64,000 nt of DNA from NCBI GenBank assembly GCA_028752905.1, contig JAQNBH010000003.1, positions 32,600,222 through 32,664,221 on the forward strand, in the 5' to 3' direction. Below are positions 37,441 to 49,868 of this stretch, one piece after another. This DNA comes from Cladorhizidae sp. MBARI D1340-BT2 (lineage: Eukaryota > Porifera > Demospongiae > Poecilosclerida > Cladorhizidae). The notes under the pieces were generated by a model that did no database searches, was not told where the DNA came from, and saw only the letters and a list, made by a program, of their open reading frames with translations. Made by a program: the position numbers and the translations under genes. Position 1 is the first letter of the stretch. Every line of letters begins with the position of its first letter.

Positions 37441-39190
37441 GTACAGACCTACTCTCTCAGTGGTGCCATGAGCTAACTCAGAGGCAACCACATGTCTCCC
37501 GTACAGACCTACTCTCTCACTGGTGCCATGAGCTAACTCAGAGGCAACTACATGTCTCCTGTACAAACCTACTCTCTCACTGGTGCCATGAGCAAATTCA
37601 GAGGCAACCACATGTCTCCTGTACAGACCTACTCTCTCACTGATACCATGAGCTAACTCAGAGGCAACCACATGTCTCCCGTACAGACCTACTCACTGGT
37701 GCCATGAGCTAACTCAGAGGCAACTACGTGTCTCCCATACAGACCTACTCTCTCACTGGTGCCATGAGCTAACTCAGAGGCAACCACATGTCTCCCGTAC
37801 AGACCTACTCTCTCACTGGTGCCATGAGAGGCAACCACATGTCTCCCGTACAGACCTTCTCTCTCACTGGTGCCATGAGCTAACTCAGAGGCAACCACAT
37901 GTCTCCCGTAAGGTCTACTCTCTCACTGGTGCCATGACCTAACTCATAGGCAACCACATGTCTCCCGTACAGACCTACTCTCTCACTGGTGCCATGAGCT
38001 AACTCAGAGGCAACCACATGTCTCCCATACAGACCTACTCTCTCACTGGTGCCATGAGCTAACTCAGATGTAACCACATGTCTCCCGTACAGACCTACTC
38101 TCTCACTGGTGCCATGAGCTAACTCAGAGGCAACCACATGTCTCCCGTACAGACCTACTCTCTCACTGGTGCCATGAGCTAACTCAGAGGCAACCACATG
38201 TCTCCCGTACAGACCAACTCTCTCACTGGTGCCATGCGCTAACTCAGAGGCAACCACATGTCTCCCATACAGACCTACTCTCTCACTGGTGCCATGAGCT
38301 AACTCAGAGGCAACCACATGTCTCCCGTACCGACCTACTCTCTCACTGGTGCCATGAGCTAACTCAGAGGCAACCACATGTCTCCCGTACAGACCTACTC
38401 TCACACTGGTGCCATGAGCTAACTCAGAGGCAACCACATGTCTCCCATACAGACCTACTCTCTCACTGGTGCCATGAGCTAACTCAGAGGCAACCATATG
38501 TCTCCCGTACAGACCTACTCTCTCACTGGTGCCATGAGCTAACTCAGATGCAACCACATGTCTCCCGTACAGACCTACTCTCTCACTGGTGCCATGAGCT
38601 AACTCAGAGGTAATCACATGTCTCCCGTACAGACCTACTCTCTCACTGGTGCCATGAGCTAACTCAGAGGCAACCACATGTCTCCCGTACAGACCTACTC
38701 TCTCACTGGTGCCATGATCTAACTCAGAGGCAACGACATGTCTCCAGCACAGACCTATTCCTCACTGGTGCCATGAGCTAACTCAGAGGCAACCACATGT
38801 CTCCCGTACAGACCTACTCTCTCACTGGTGCCATGAACAAATTCAGAGGCAATCACATGTCTCCCGTACAGACCTACTCTCTCACTGGTGCCATGAACTA
38901 ACTCAGAGGCAACGACATGTCTTCCTTACAGACCTACTCTCTCAGTGGTGCCATGAGCTAACTCAGAGGGAACCACATGTCTCCCGTACAGACCTACTCT
39001 CTCACTGGTGCCATGAGCTAACTCAGAGGCAACCACATGTCTCCTGTACAGACCTACTCTCTCACTGGTGCCATGAGCAAATTCAGAGGCAACCACATGT
39101 CTCCTGTACAGACCTACTCTCTCACTGATACCATGAGCTAACTCAGAGGCAACCACATGTCTCCCGTACAGACCTACTCACTGGTGCCAT
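37441..39190 (+). repeat. Cassette-poor domain with 51-bp and gtaagg monomers
   Basis: After a cctg/gcaaattcag/ctgatacc/56-bp series near 37.5-37.75 kb comes a 51-bp monomer (about 37820) and a gtaaggtctac monomer (about 37909), then about 0.8 kb of near-consensus monomers. The opening, from the cttagagac monomer at 37352, follows the same order as 5.70-6.3 kb about 31.65 kb upstream. A 1-bp deletion (tattcctcac) lies near 38758. Confidence 0.78.
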
Positions 39191-41870
39191 GAGCTAACTC
39201 AGAGGCAACTACATGTCTCCCATACAGACCTACATACTCTCTCACTGGTGCCATGAGCTAACTCAGAGGCAACCACATGTCTCCCGTACAGCCCTACTCT
39301 CTCACTGGTGCCATGAGCTAACTCAGAGGCAACCACATGTCTCCCGTACAGACCTACTCTCTCACTGGTGCCATGAGCTAACTCAGAGGCAACCACATGT
39401 CTCCCGTACAGACCTACTCTCTCACTGGTGCCATGAGCTAACTCAGAGGCAACCACATGTCTCCTGTACAGACCTACTCTCTCACTGGTGCCATGAGCAA
39501 ATTCAGAGGCAACCACATGTCACCTGTACAGACCTACCCTCTCACTGATATCATGAGCTAACTCAGAGACAACCACATGTCTCCCATACAGACCTACTCA
39601 CTGATGCCATGAGCTAACTCAGAGGCAACTACGTGTCTCCCATACAGACCTACATACTCTCTCACTGGTGCCATGAGCTAACTCAGAGGCAACCACATGT
39701 CTCCCGTACAGCCCTACTCTCTCACTGGTGCCATGAGCTAACTCAGAGGCAACCACATGTCTCCCGTACAGACCTACTCTCTCACTGGTGCCATGAGCTA
39801 ACTCATAGGCAAGCACATGTCTCCCGTACAGACGTACTCTCTCACTGGTGCCATGATCTAACTCAGAGGCAACCACATGTCTCCCGTACAGACCTACTCT
39901 CTCACTGGTGCCATGAGCTAACTCAGAGGCAACCACATGTCTCCCGTACAGACCTACTCTCTCACTGGTGCCATGAGCTAACTCAGAGGCAACCACATGT
40001 CTCCCGTACAGACCTACTCTCTCACTTGTGCCATGAGCTAACTCAGAGGCAATCACATGTCTCCCGTACAGACCTACTCTCTCACTGGTGCCTTGAGCTA
40101 ACTCAGAGGCAACGACATGTCTCCCGTACAGACCTACTCTCTCAGTGGTGCCATGAGCTAACTCAGAGGCAACCACATGTCTCCCGTACAGACCTACTCT
40201 CTCACTGGTGCCATGAGCTAACTCAGAGGCAACCACATGTCTCCTGTACAGACCTACTCTCTCACTGGTGCCATGAGCAAATTCAGATGCAACCACATGT
40301 CTCCTGTACAGACCTACTCTCTCATTGATACCATGAGCTAACTCAGAGGCAACCACATGTCTCCCGTACAGACCTACTCACTGGTGCCATGAGCTAACTC
40401 AGAGGCAACTACGTGTCTCCCATACAGACCTACATACTCTCTCACTGGTACCATGAGCTAACTCAGAGGCAACCCCGTACAGCCCTACTCTCTCACTGGT
40501 GCCCTGAGTTAACTCAGAGGCAACCACAAGTCTCCCGTACAGACCTACTCTCTCACTGGTGCCATGAGCTAACTCAGAGGCAACCACATGTCTACCGTAC
40601 CGACCTACTCTCTCACTGGTGCCATGAGCTAACTCAGAGGCAACCACATCTCTCCCGTACAGACCTACTCTCTCACTGGTGCCATGAGCTAACTCATAGG
40701 CAAGCACATGTCTCCCGTACAGAAGTACTCTCTCACTGGTGCCATGATCTAACTCAGAGGCAACCACATGTCTCCCGTACAGACCTACTCTCTCACTGGT
40801 GCCATGAGCTAACTCAGAGGCAACCACATGTCTCCCGTACAGACCTACTCTCTCACTGGTGCCATGAGCTAACTCAGAGGCAACCACATGTCTCCCGTAC
40901 AGACCTACTCTCTCACTTGTGCCATGAGCTAACTCAGAGGCAATCACATGTCTCCCGTACAGACCTACTCTCTCACTGGTGCCATGAGCTAACTCAGAGG
41001 CAACGACATGTCTCCCGTACAGACCTACTCTCTCAGTGGTGCCATGAGCTAATTCAGAGGCAACCACATGTCTCCCGTACAGACCTACTCTCTCACTGGT
41101 GCCATGAGCTAACTCAGAGGCAACCACATGTCTCCTGTACAGACCTACTCTCTCACTGGTGCCATGAGCAAATTCAGATGCAACCACATGTCTCCTGTAC
41201 AGACCTACTCTCTCACTGATACGATGAGCTAACTCAGAGGCAACCACATGTCTCCCGTACAGACCTACTCACTGGTGCCATGAGTTAACTCAGAGGCAAC
41301 CACATGTCTCCCGCACAGACCTACTCTCCCACTGGTGCCATGAGCTAACTCAGAGGTAACCACATGTCTCCCGTACAGACCTACTCTCTCACTGGTGCCA
41401 TGAGCTAACTCAGAGGCAACCACATGTCTCCCGTACAAACCTACTCTCTCACTGGTGCCATGATCTAACTCAGAGGCAACGACATGTCTCCCGTACAGAC
41501 CTATTCTCTCACTGGTGCCATGAGCTAACTCAGAGGCAACCACATGTCTCCCGTACAGACCTACTCTCTCACTGGTGCCATGAGCTAACTCAGAGGCAAC
41601 CACATGTCTCCTGTACAGACATACTCTCTCACTGGTGCCATGAGCTAACTCAGAGGCAACCACATGTCTCCCGTACAGATCTACTCTCCCACTGGTGCCA
41701 TGAGCTAACTCAGAGACAACCACATGTCTCCCTTACAGACCTATTCTCTCACTGGTGCCATGAGCTAACTCAGAGGCAACCACATGTCTCCCGTGCAGAC
41801 CTATTCTCTCACTGGTGCCATGAGCTAACTCAGAGGAAACCACATGTCTCCTGTACAGACCTACTCTCTC
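39191..41870 (+). repeat. 2.9-kb higher-order repeat, copy 1
   Basis: Holds cassette insertions at 39229 and 39649 (type b) and 40429 (type a). It corresponds to 42.12-44.86 kb with offset 2927 at its start, 2867 after the second copy loses one monomer, and 2987 after that copy gains two. The acatgtcacctg monomer with taccctctc (about 39525) and the agaagtactc monomer (about 40721) are shared with copy 2. Confidence 0.83.
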
Positions 41871-42114
41871 AGTGGTAACATGAGCTAACTCAGAGGCAAC
41901 CACATGTCTCCCGTACAGACCTACTCTCTCACTGGTGCCATGAGCTAACTCAGAGGCAACCACATGTCTCCTGTACAGACCTACTCTCTCACTGGTGCCA
42001 TGAGCAAATTCAGAGGCAACCACATGTCTCCTGTACAGACCTACTCTCTCACTGATACCATGAGCTAACTCAGAGGCAACCACATGTCTCCCGTACAGAC
42101 CTACTCACTGGTGC

Positions 42115-44860
42115 CATGAGCTAACTCAGAGGCAACTACGTGTCTCCCATACAGACCTACATACTCTCTCACTGGTGCCATGAGCTAACTCAGAGGCAAC
42201 CACATGTCTCCCGTACAGCCCTACTCTCTCACTGGTGCCATGAGCTAACTCAGAGGCAACTACATGTCTCCCGTACAGACCTACTCTCTCACTGGTGCCA
42301 TGAGCTAACTCAGAGGCAACCACATGTCTCCCGTACAGACCTACTCTCTCACTGGTGCCATGAGCAAATTCAGAGGCAACCACATGTCACCTGTACAGAC
42401 CTACCCTCTCACTGATACCATGAGCTAACTCAGAGACAACCACATGTCTCCCATACAGACCTACTCACTGATGCCATGAGCTAACTCAGAGGCAACTACG
42501 TGTCTCCCATACAGACCTACATACTCTCTCACTGGTGCCATGAGCTAACTCAGAGGCAACCACATGTCTCCCGTACAGCCCTACTCTCTCACTGGTGCCA
42601 TGAGCTAACTCAGAGGCAACCACAAGTCTCCCGTACAGACCTACTCTCTCACTGGTGCCATGAGCTAACTCAGAGGCAACCACATGTCTCCCGTACAGAC
42701 CTACTCTCTCACTGGTGCCATGAGCTAACTCAGAGGCAACCACATGTCTCCCGTACAGACTTACTCTCTCACTGGTGCCATGAGCTAACTCATAGGCAAG
42801 CACATGTCTCCCGTACAGACGTACTCTCTCACTGGTGCCATGATCTAACTCAGAGGCAATCACATGTCTCCCGTACAGACCTACTCTCTCACTGGTGCCA
42901 TGAGCTAACTCAGAGGCAACCACATGTCTCCCGTACAGACCTACTCTCTCACTGGTGCCATGAGCTATCTCAGAGGCAACCACATGTCTCCCGTACAGAC
43001 CTACTCTCTCACTTGTGCCATGAGCTAACTCAGAGGCAATCACATGTCTCCCGTACAGACCTACTCTCTCACTGGTGCCATGAGCTAACTCAGAGGCAAT
43101 GACATGTCTCCCGTACAGACCTACTCTCTCAGTGGTGCCATGAGCTAACTCAGAGGCAACCACATGTCTCCCTTACAGACCTACTCTCTCACTGGTGCCA
43201 TGAGCTAACTCAGAGGCAACCACATGTCTTCTGTACGGACCTACTCTCTCACTGGTGCCATGAGCAAATTCAGATGCAACCACATGTCTCCTGTACAGAC
43301 CTACCCTCTCACTGATACCATGAGCTAACTCAGAGGCAACCACATGTCTCCCGTACAGACCTACTCACTGGTGCCATGAGCTAACTCAGAGGCAACTACA
43401 TGTCTCCCATACAGACCTACATACTCTCTCACTGGTGCCATGAGCTAACTCAGAGGCAACCCCGTACAGCACTACTCTCTCACTGGTGCCATGAGTTAAC
43501 TCAGAGGCAACCACAAGTCTCCCGTACAGACCTACTCTCTCACTGGTGCCATGAGCTAACTCAGAGGCAACCACATGTCTCCCGTACCGACCTACTCTCT
43601 CACTGGTGCCATGAGCTAACTCAGAGGCAACCACATGTCTCCCGTACAGACCTACTCTCTCACTGGTGCCATGAGCTAACTCATAGGCAAGCACATGTCT
43701 CCCGTACAGAAGTACTCTCTCACTGGTGCCATGATCTAACTCAGAGGCAACCACATGTCTCCCGTACAGACCTACTCTCTCACTGGTGCCATAAGCTAAC
43801 TCAGAGGCAACCACATGTCTCCCGTACAGACCTACTCACTCACTGGTGCCATGAGCTAACTCAGAGGCAACCACATGTCTCCCGTACAGACCTACTCTCT
43901 CACTTGTTCCATGAGCTAACTCAGAGGCAATCACATGTCTCCCGTACAGACCTACTCTCTCACTGGTGCCATGAGCTAACTCAGAGGCAACGACATGTCT
44001 CCCGTACAGACCTACTCTCTCAGTGGTGCCATGAGCTAATTCAGAGGCAACCACATGTCTCCCGTACAGTCCTACTCTCTCACTGGTGCCATGAGCTAAC
44101 TCAGAGGCAATCACATGTCTCCTGTACAGACCTACTCTCTCACTGGTGCCATGAGCAAATTCAGATGCAACCACATGTCTCCTGTACAGACCTGCTCTCT
44201 CACTGATACCATGAGCTAACTCAGAGGCAACCACATGTCTCCCGTACAGACCTACTCACTGGTGCCATGAGCTAACTCAGAGGCAAGCACATGTCTCCCG
44301 TACAGACCTACTCTCCCACTGGTGCCATGAGCTAACTCAGAGGTAACCACATGTCTCCCGTACAGACCTACTCTCTCACTGGTGCCATGAGCTAACTCAG
44401 AGGCAACCACATTTCTCCCGTACAAACCTACTCTCTCACTGGGTGCCATGATCTAACTCAGAGGCAACGACATGTCTCCCGTACAGACCTATTCTCTCAC
44501 TGGTGCCATGAGCTAACTCAGAGGCAACCACATGTCTCCCGTACAGACCTACTCTCTCACTGGTGCCATGAGCTAACTCAGAGGCAACCACATGTCTCCC
44601 GTACAGACCTACTCTCTCACTGGTGCCATGAGCTAACTCAGAGGCAACCACATGTCTCCCGTACAGACCTACTCTCCCACTGGTGCCATGAGCTAACTCA
44701 GAGACAACCACATGTCTCCCTTACAGACCTATTCTCTCACTGGTGCCATGAGCTAACTAAGAGGCAACCACATGTCTCCCGTACAGACCTATTCTCTCAC
44801 TGGTGCCATGAGCTAACTCAGAGGAAACCACATGTCTCCTGTACAGACCTACTCTCTCAC
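42115..44860 (+). repeat. 2.9-kb higher-order repeat, copy 2
   Basis: Cassette insertions at 42156, 42516 and 43416. Differences from copy 1 include whole-monomer gains and losses and a 1-bp insertion (ctgggtgcc near 44440). Also seen here: acagcactac near 43467, gtcttctgtacgg near 43227 and ttgttcc near 43904. The interval 41.87-42.11 kb, between the copies, is an ordinary cctg/gcaaattcag/ctgatacc/56-bp series. Confidence 0.82.
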
Positions 44861-47690
44861 TGGTGCCATGAGCTAACTCAGAGGCAACCACATGTCTCCC
44901 GTACAGAGCTACTCTCTCACTGGTGCCATGAGCTAACTTAGAGGCAACCACATGTCTCCCATACAGACCTACTCTCTCACTGGTGCCATGAGCTAACTCA
45001 GAGGCAACCACATGTCTCCCGTACAGACCTACTCTCTCACTGGTGCCATGAGCTAACTCAGAGGCAACCACATGTCTCCCGTACAGACCTACTCTCTCAC
45101 TGGTGCCATGAGCTAACTCAGAGGCAACCACATGTCTCCCGTAAGGTCTACTCTCTCACTGGTTCCATGACCTAACTCAGAGTCAACCACATGTCTCCTG
45201 TACAGACCTACTCTCTCACTGGTGCCATGAGCTAACTCAGAGGCAACCACATGTCTCCCGTACAGACCTACTCTCTCACTGGTGCCATGAGCTAATTCAG
45301 AGGCAACCACATGTCTCCCGTACAGACCTACTCTCTCACTGGTGCCGAGAGCTAACTCAGAGGCAACCACATGTCTCCCGTACAGACCAACTCTCTCACT
45401 GGTGCCATGCGCTAACTCAGAGGCAACCACATGTCTCTCGTACAGATCTACTCTCTCACTGGTGCCATGAGCTAACTCAGAGGCAACCACATGTCTCCCG
45501 TACAGACCTACTCTCTCACTGGTGCCATGAGCTAACTCAGAGGCAACCACATGTCTCCCGTACAGACCTACTCTCTCACTGGTGCCAAGAGCTAACTCAG
45601 AGGCAACCACATGTCTCCCGTACAGACCTACTCTCTCACTGGTGCCATGAGCTAACTCAGAGGCAACCACATGTCTTCTGTACAGACCTACTCTCTCACT
45701 GGTGCCATGAGCAAATTCAGATGCAACCACATGTCTCCTGTACAGACCTACTCTCTCACTGATACCCTGAGCTAACTCAGAGGCAACCACATGTCTCCCG
45801 TACAGACCTACTCACTGGTGCCATGAGCTAACTCAGAGGCAACTACGTGTCTCCCATACAGACCTACATACTCTCTCACTGGTGCCATGAGCTAACTCAG
45901 AGGCAACCCCGTACAGCCCTACTCTCTCACTGGTGCCATGAGTTAACTCAGAGGCAACCACAAGTCTCCCGTACAGACCTACTCTCTCACTGGTGCCATG
46001 AGCTAAGTCAGAAGCAACCACATGTCTCCCGTACCGACCTACTCTCTCACTGGTGCCATGAGCTAACTCAGAGGCAACCACATGTCTCCCGTACAGACCT
46101 ACTCTCTCACTGGTGCCATGAGCTAACTCATAGGCAAGCACATGTCTCCCGTACAGAAGTACTCTCTCACTGGTGCCATGATCTAACTCAGAGGCAACCA
46201 CATGTCTCCCATACAGACCTACTCTCTCACTGGTGCCATGAGCTAACTCAGAGGCAACCACATGTCTCCCGTACAGACCTACTCTCTCACTGGTGCCATG
46301 AGCTAACTCAGAGGCAACCACATGTCTCCCGTACAGACCTACTCTCTCACTTGTGCCATGAGCTAACTCAGAGGCAATCACATGTCTCCCGTACAGACCT
46401 ACTCTCTCACTGGTGCCATGAGCTAACTCAGAGGCAACCACATGTCTCCCGTACAGACCTACTCTCTCAGTGGTGCCATGAGCTAACTCAGAGGCAACCA
46501 CATGTCTCCTGTACAGACCTACTCTCTCACTGGTGCCATGAGCAAATTCAGATGCAACCACATGTCTCCTGTACAGACCTACTCTCTCACTGATACCATG
46601 AGCTAACTCAGTGGCAACCACATGTCTCCCATACAGACCTACTCACTGGTGCCATGAGCTAACTCAGAGGCAACCACATGTCTCCCGCACAGACCTACTC
46701 TCCCACTGGTGCCATGAGCTAACTCAGAGGTAACCACATGTCTCCCGTACAGACCTACTCTCTCACTGGTGCCATGAGCTAACTCAGAGGCAACCACATG
46801 TCTCCCGTACAGACCTACTCTCTCACTGGTGCCATGAGCTAACTCAGAGGCAACCACATGTCTCCCGTACAGACCTACTCTCTCACTGGTGCCATGAGCT
46901 AACTCAGAGGCAACCACATGTCTCCCGTACAGACCTACTCTCCCACTGGTGCCATGAGCTAACTCAGAGACAACCACATGTCTCCCTTACAGACCTATTC
47001 TCTCACTGGTGCCATGAGCTAACTAAGAGGCAACCACATGTCTCCCGTACAGACCTACTCTCTCACTGGTGCCATGAGCTAACTCAGAGGCAACCACATG
47101 TCTCCCGTACAGACCTACTCTCTCACTGGTGCCATGAGCTAACTCAGAGGCAACTAAGTGTCTCCCATACAGACCTACATACTCTCTCACTGGTGCCATG
47201 AGCTAACTCAGAGGCAACCCCGTACAGCCCTACTCTCTCACTGGTGCCATGAGTTAACTCAGAGGCAACCACAAGTCTCCCGTACAGACCTACTCTCTCA
47301 CTGGTGCCATGAGCTAACTCAGAGGCAACCACATGTCTCCCGTACCGACCTACTCTCTCACTGGTGCCATGAGCTAACTCAGAGGCAACCACATGTCTCC
47401 CGTACAGACCTACTCTCTCACTGGTGCCATGAGCTAACTCATAGGCAAGCACATGTCTCCCGTACAGAAGTACTCTCTCACTGGTGCCATGATCTAACCC
47501 AGAGGCAACCACATGTCTCCCGTACAGACCTACTCTCTCACTGGTGCCATGAGCTAACTCAGAGGCAACCACATGTCTCCCGTACAGACCTACTCTCTCA
47601 CTGGTGCCATGAGCTAACTCAGAGGCAACCACATGTCTCCCATACAGACCTACTCCCTCACTGGTGCCATGAGCTAACTCAGAAGCAACC
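44861..47690 (+). repeat. Mixed domain with 1311-bp echo
   Basis: Contains a gtaaggtctac monomer without the usual 51-bp neighbour (about 45142), then ggttcc/gagtcaacc, gccgagagc, gaccaactc, atgcgc and gtctctcg monomers in the same order as at 48.18, 54.43 and 59.13 kb. Type a cassettes at 45863 and 47174 are 1311 bp apart and their downstream 0.5 kb agree. The cassette at 47174 is preceded by ordinary monomers and a tctcccatac unit, not by the usual 56-bp monomer. Confidence 0.75.
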
Positions 47691-49868
47691 ACATGTCTCC
47701 CGTACAGACCTACTCTCCCAGTGGTGCCATGAGCTAACTCAGAGGCAACCACATGTCTCCCGTACAGACCTACAACTCTCTCACTGGTGCCATGAGCTAA
47801 CTCAGAGGCAACCACATGCCTCCCGTACAGACCTACTCTCTCACTGGTGCCATGAGCTAACTCAGAGGCAACCACATGTCTCCCGCACAGACCTACTCTC
47901 TCACTGTGCCATGAGCTAACTCAGAGGCAACCACATGTCTCCCGTACAGACCTACTCTCTCACTGGTGCCATGAGCTAACTCAGAGGCAACCACATGTCT
48001 CCCGTACAGACCTACTCTCTCACTGGTGCCATGAGCTAACTCAGAGGCAACCATATGTCTCCCGTACAGACCTACTCTCTCTCACTGGTGCCTTGAGAGG
48101 CAACCACATGTCTCCCGTACAGACCTACTCTCTCACTGGTGCCATGTGCTAACTCAGAGGTAACCACATGTCTCCCGTAAGGTCTACTCTCTCACTGGTT
48201 CCATGACCTAACTCAGAGTCAACCACATGTCTCCTGAACAGACCTACTCTCTCACTGGTGCCATGAGCTAACTCAGAGGCAACCACATGTCTCCCGTACA
48301 GACCTACTCTCTCACTGGTGCCATGAGCTAACTCAGAAGCAACCACATGTCTCCCGTACAGACCTACTCTCTCACTGGTGCCGAGAGCTAACTCAGAGGC
48401 AACCACATGTCTCCCGTACAGACCAACTCTATCACTGGTGCCATGCGCTAACTCAGAGGCAACCACATGTCTCTCGTACAGATCTACTCTCTCACTGTTG
48501 CCATGAGCTAACTCAGAGGCAACCACATGTCTCCCGTACAGACCTACTCTCTCACTGGTGCCATGAGCTAACTCAGAGGCAACCACATGTCTCCCGTACA
48601 GACCTACTCTCTCACTGGTGCCATGAGCTAACTCAGAGACAACCACAAGTCTCCCTTACAGACCTATTCTCTCACTGGTGCCATGAGCTAACTAAGAGGC
48701 AACCACATGTCTCCCGTACAGACCTACTCTCTCACTGGTGCCATGAGCTAACTCAGAGGCAACCACATGTCTCCCGTACAGACCTACTCTCTCACTGGTG
48801 CCATGAGCTAACTCAGAGGCAACCACATGTCTCCCGTACAGACCTACTCACTGGTGCCATGAGCTAACTCAGAGGCAACTACGTGTCTCCCATACAGACC
48901 TACATACTCTCTCACTGGTGCCATGAGCTAACTCAGAGGCAACCCCGTACAGCCCTACTCTCTCACTGGTGCCATGAGTTAACTCAGAGGCAACCACAAG
49001 TCTCCCGTAGAGACCTACTCTCTCACTGGTGCCATGAGCTAACTCAGAGGCAACCACATGTCTCCCGTACCGACCTACTCTCTCACTGGTGCCATGAGCT
49101 AACTCAGAGGCAACCACATGTCTCCCGTACAGACCTACTCTCTCACTGGTGCCATGAGCTAACTCATAGGCAAGCACATGTCTCCCGTACAGAAGTACTC
49201 TCTCACTGGTGCCATGATCTAACTCAGAGGCAACCACATGTCTACCGTACAGACCTACTCTCTCACTGGTGCCATGAGCTAACTCAGAGGCAACCACATG
49301 TCTCCCGTACAGACCTACTCTCTCACTGGTGCCATGAGCTAACTCAGAGGCAACCACATGTCTCCCGTACAGACCTACTCTCTCACTTGTGCCATGAGCT
49401 AACTCAGAGGTAATCACATGTCTCCCGTACAGACCTACTCTCTCACTGGTGCCATGAGCTAACTCAGAGGCAACGACATGTCTCCCGTACAGACCTACTC
49501 TCTCAGTGGTGCCATGAGCTAATTCAGAGGCAACCACATGTCTCCCGTACAGACCTACTCTCTCACTGGTGCCATGAGCTAACTCAGAGGCAACCACATG
49601 TATCCTGTACAGACCTACTCTCTCACTGGTGACATGAGCAAATTCAGATGCAACCACATGTCTCCTGTACAGACCTACTCTCTCACTGATACCATGAGCT
49701 AACTCAGAGGCAACCACATGTCTCCCATACAGACCTACTCACTGGTGCCATGAGCTAACTCAGAGGCAACCACATGTCTCCCGCACAGACCTACTCTCCC
49801 ACTGGTGCCATGAGCTAACTCAGAGGTAACCACATGTCTCCCGTACAGACCTACTCTCTCACTGGTGC
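47691..49868 (+). repeat. Block P (offset 6258 to 53.95-56.13 kb)
   Basis: Starts near tcccagtgg and the 63-bp monomer (47769) and includes a 1-bp deletion (cactgtgcc, 47904), a monomer with a 2-bp insertion plus 9-bp deletion (gccttgagaggc, about 48090), a gtaagg monomer (about 48177) and a type a cassette (48899). All recur 6258 bp downstream. Its right end also matches the next block at offset 1247. Confidence 0.85.
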
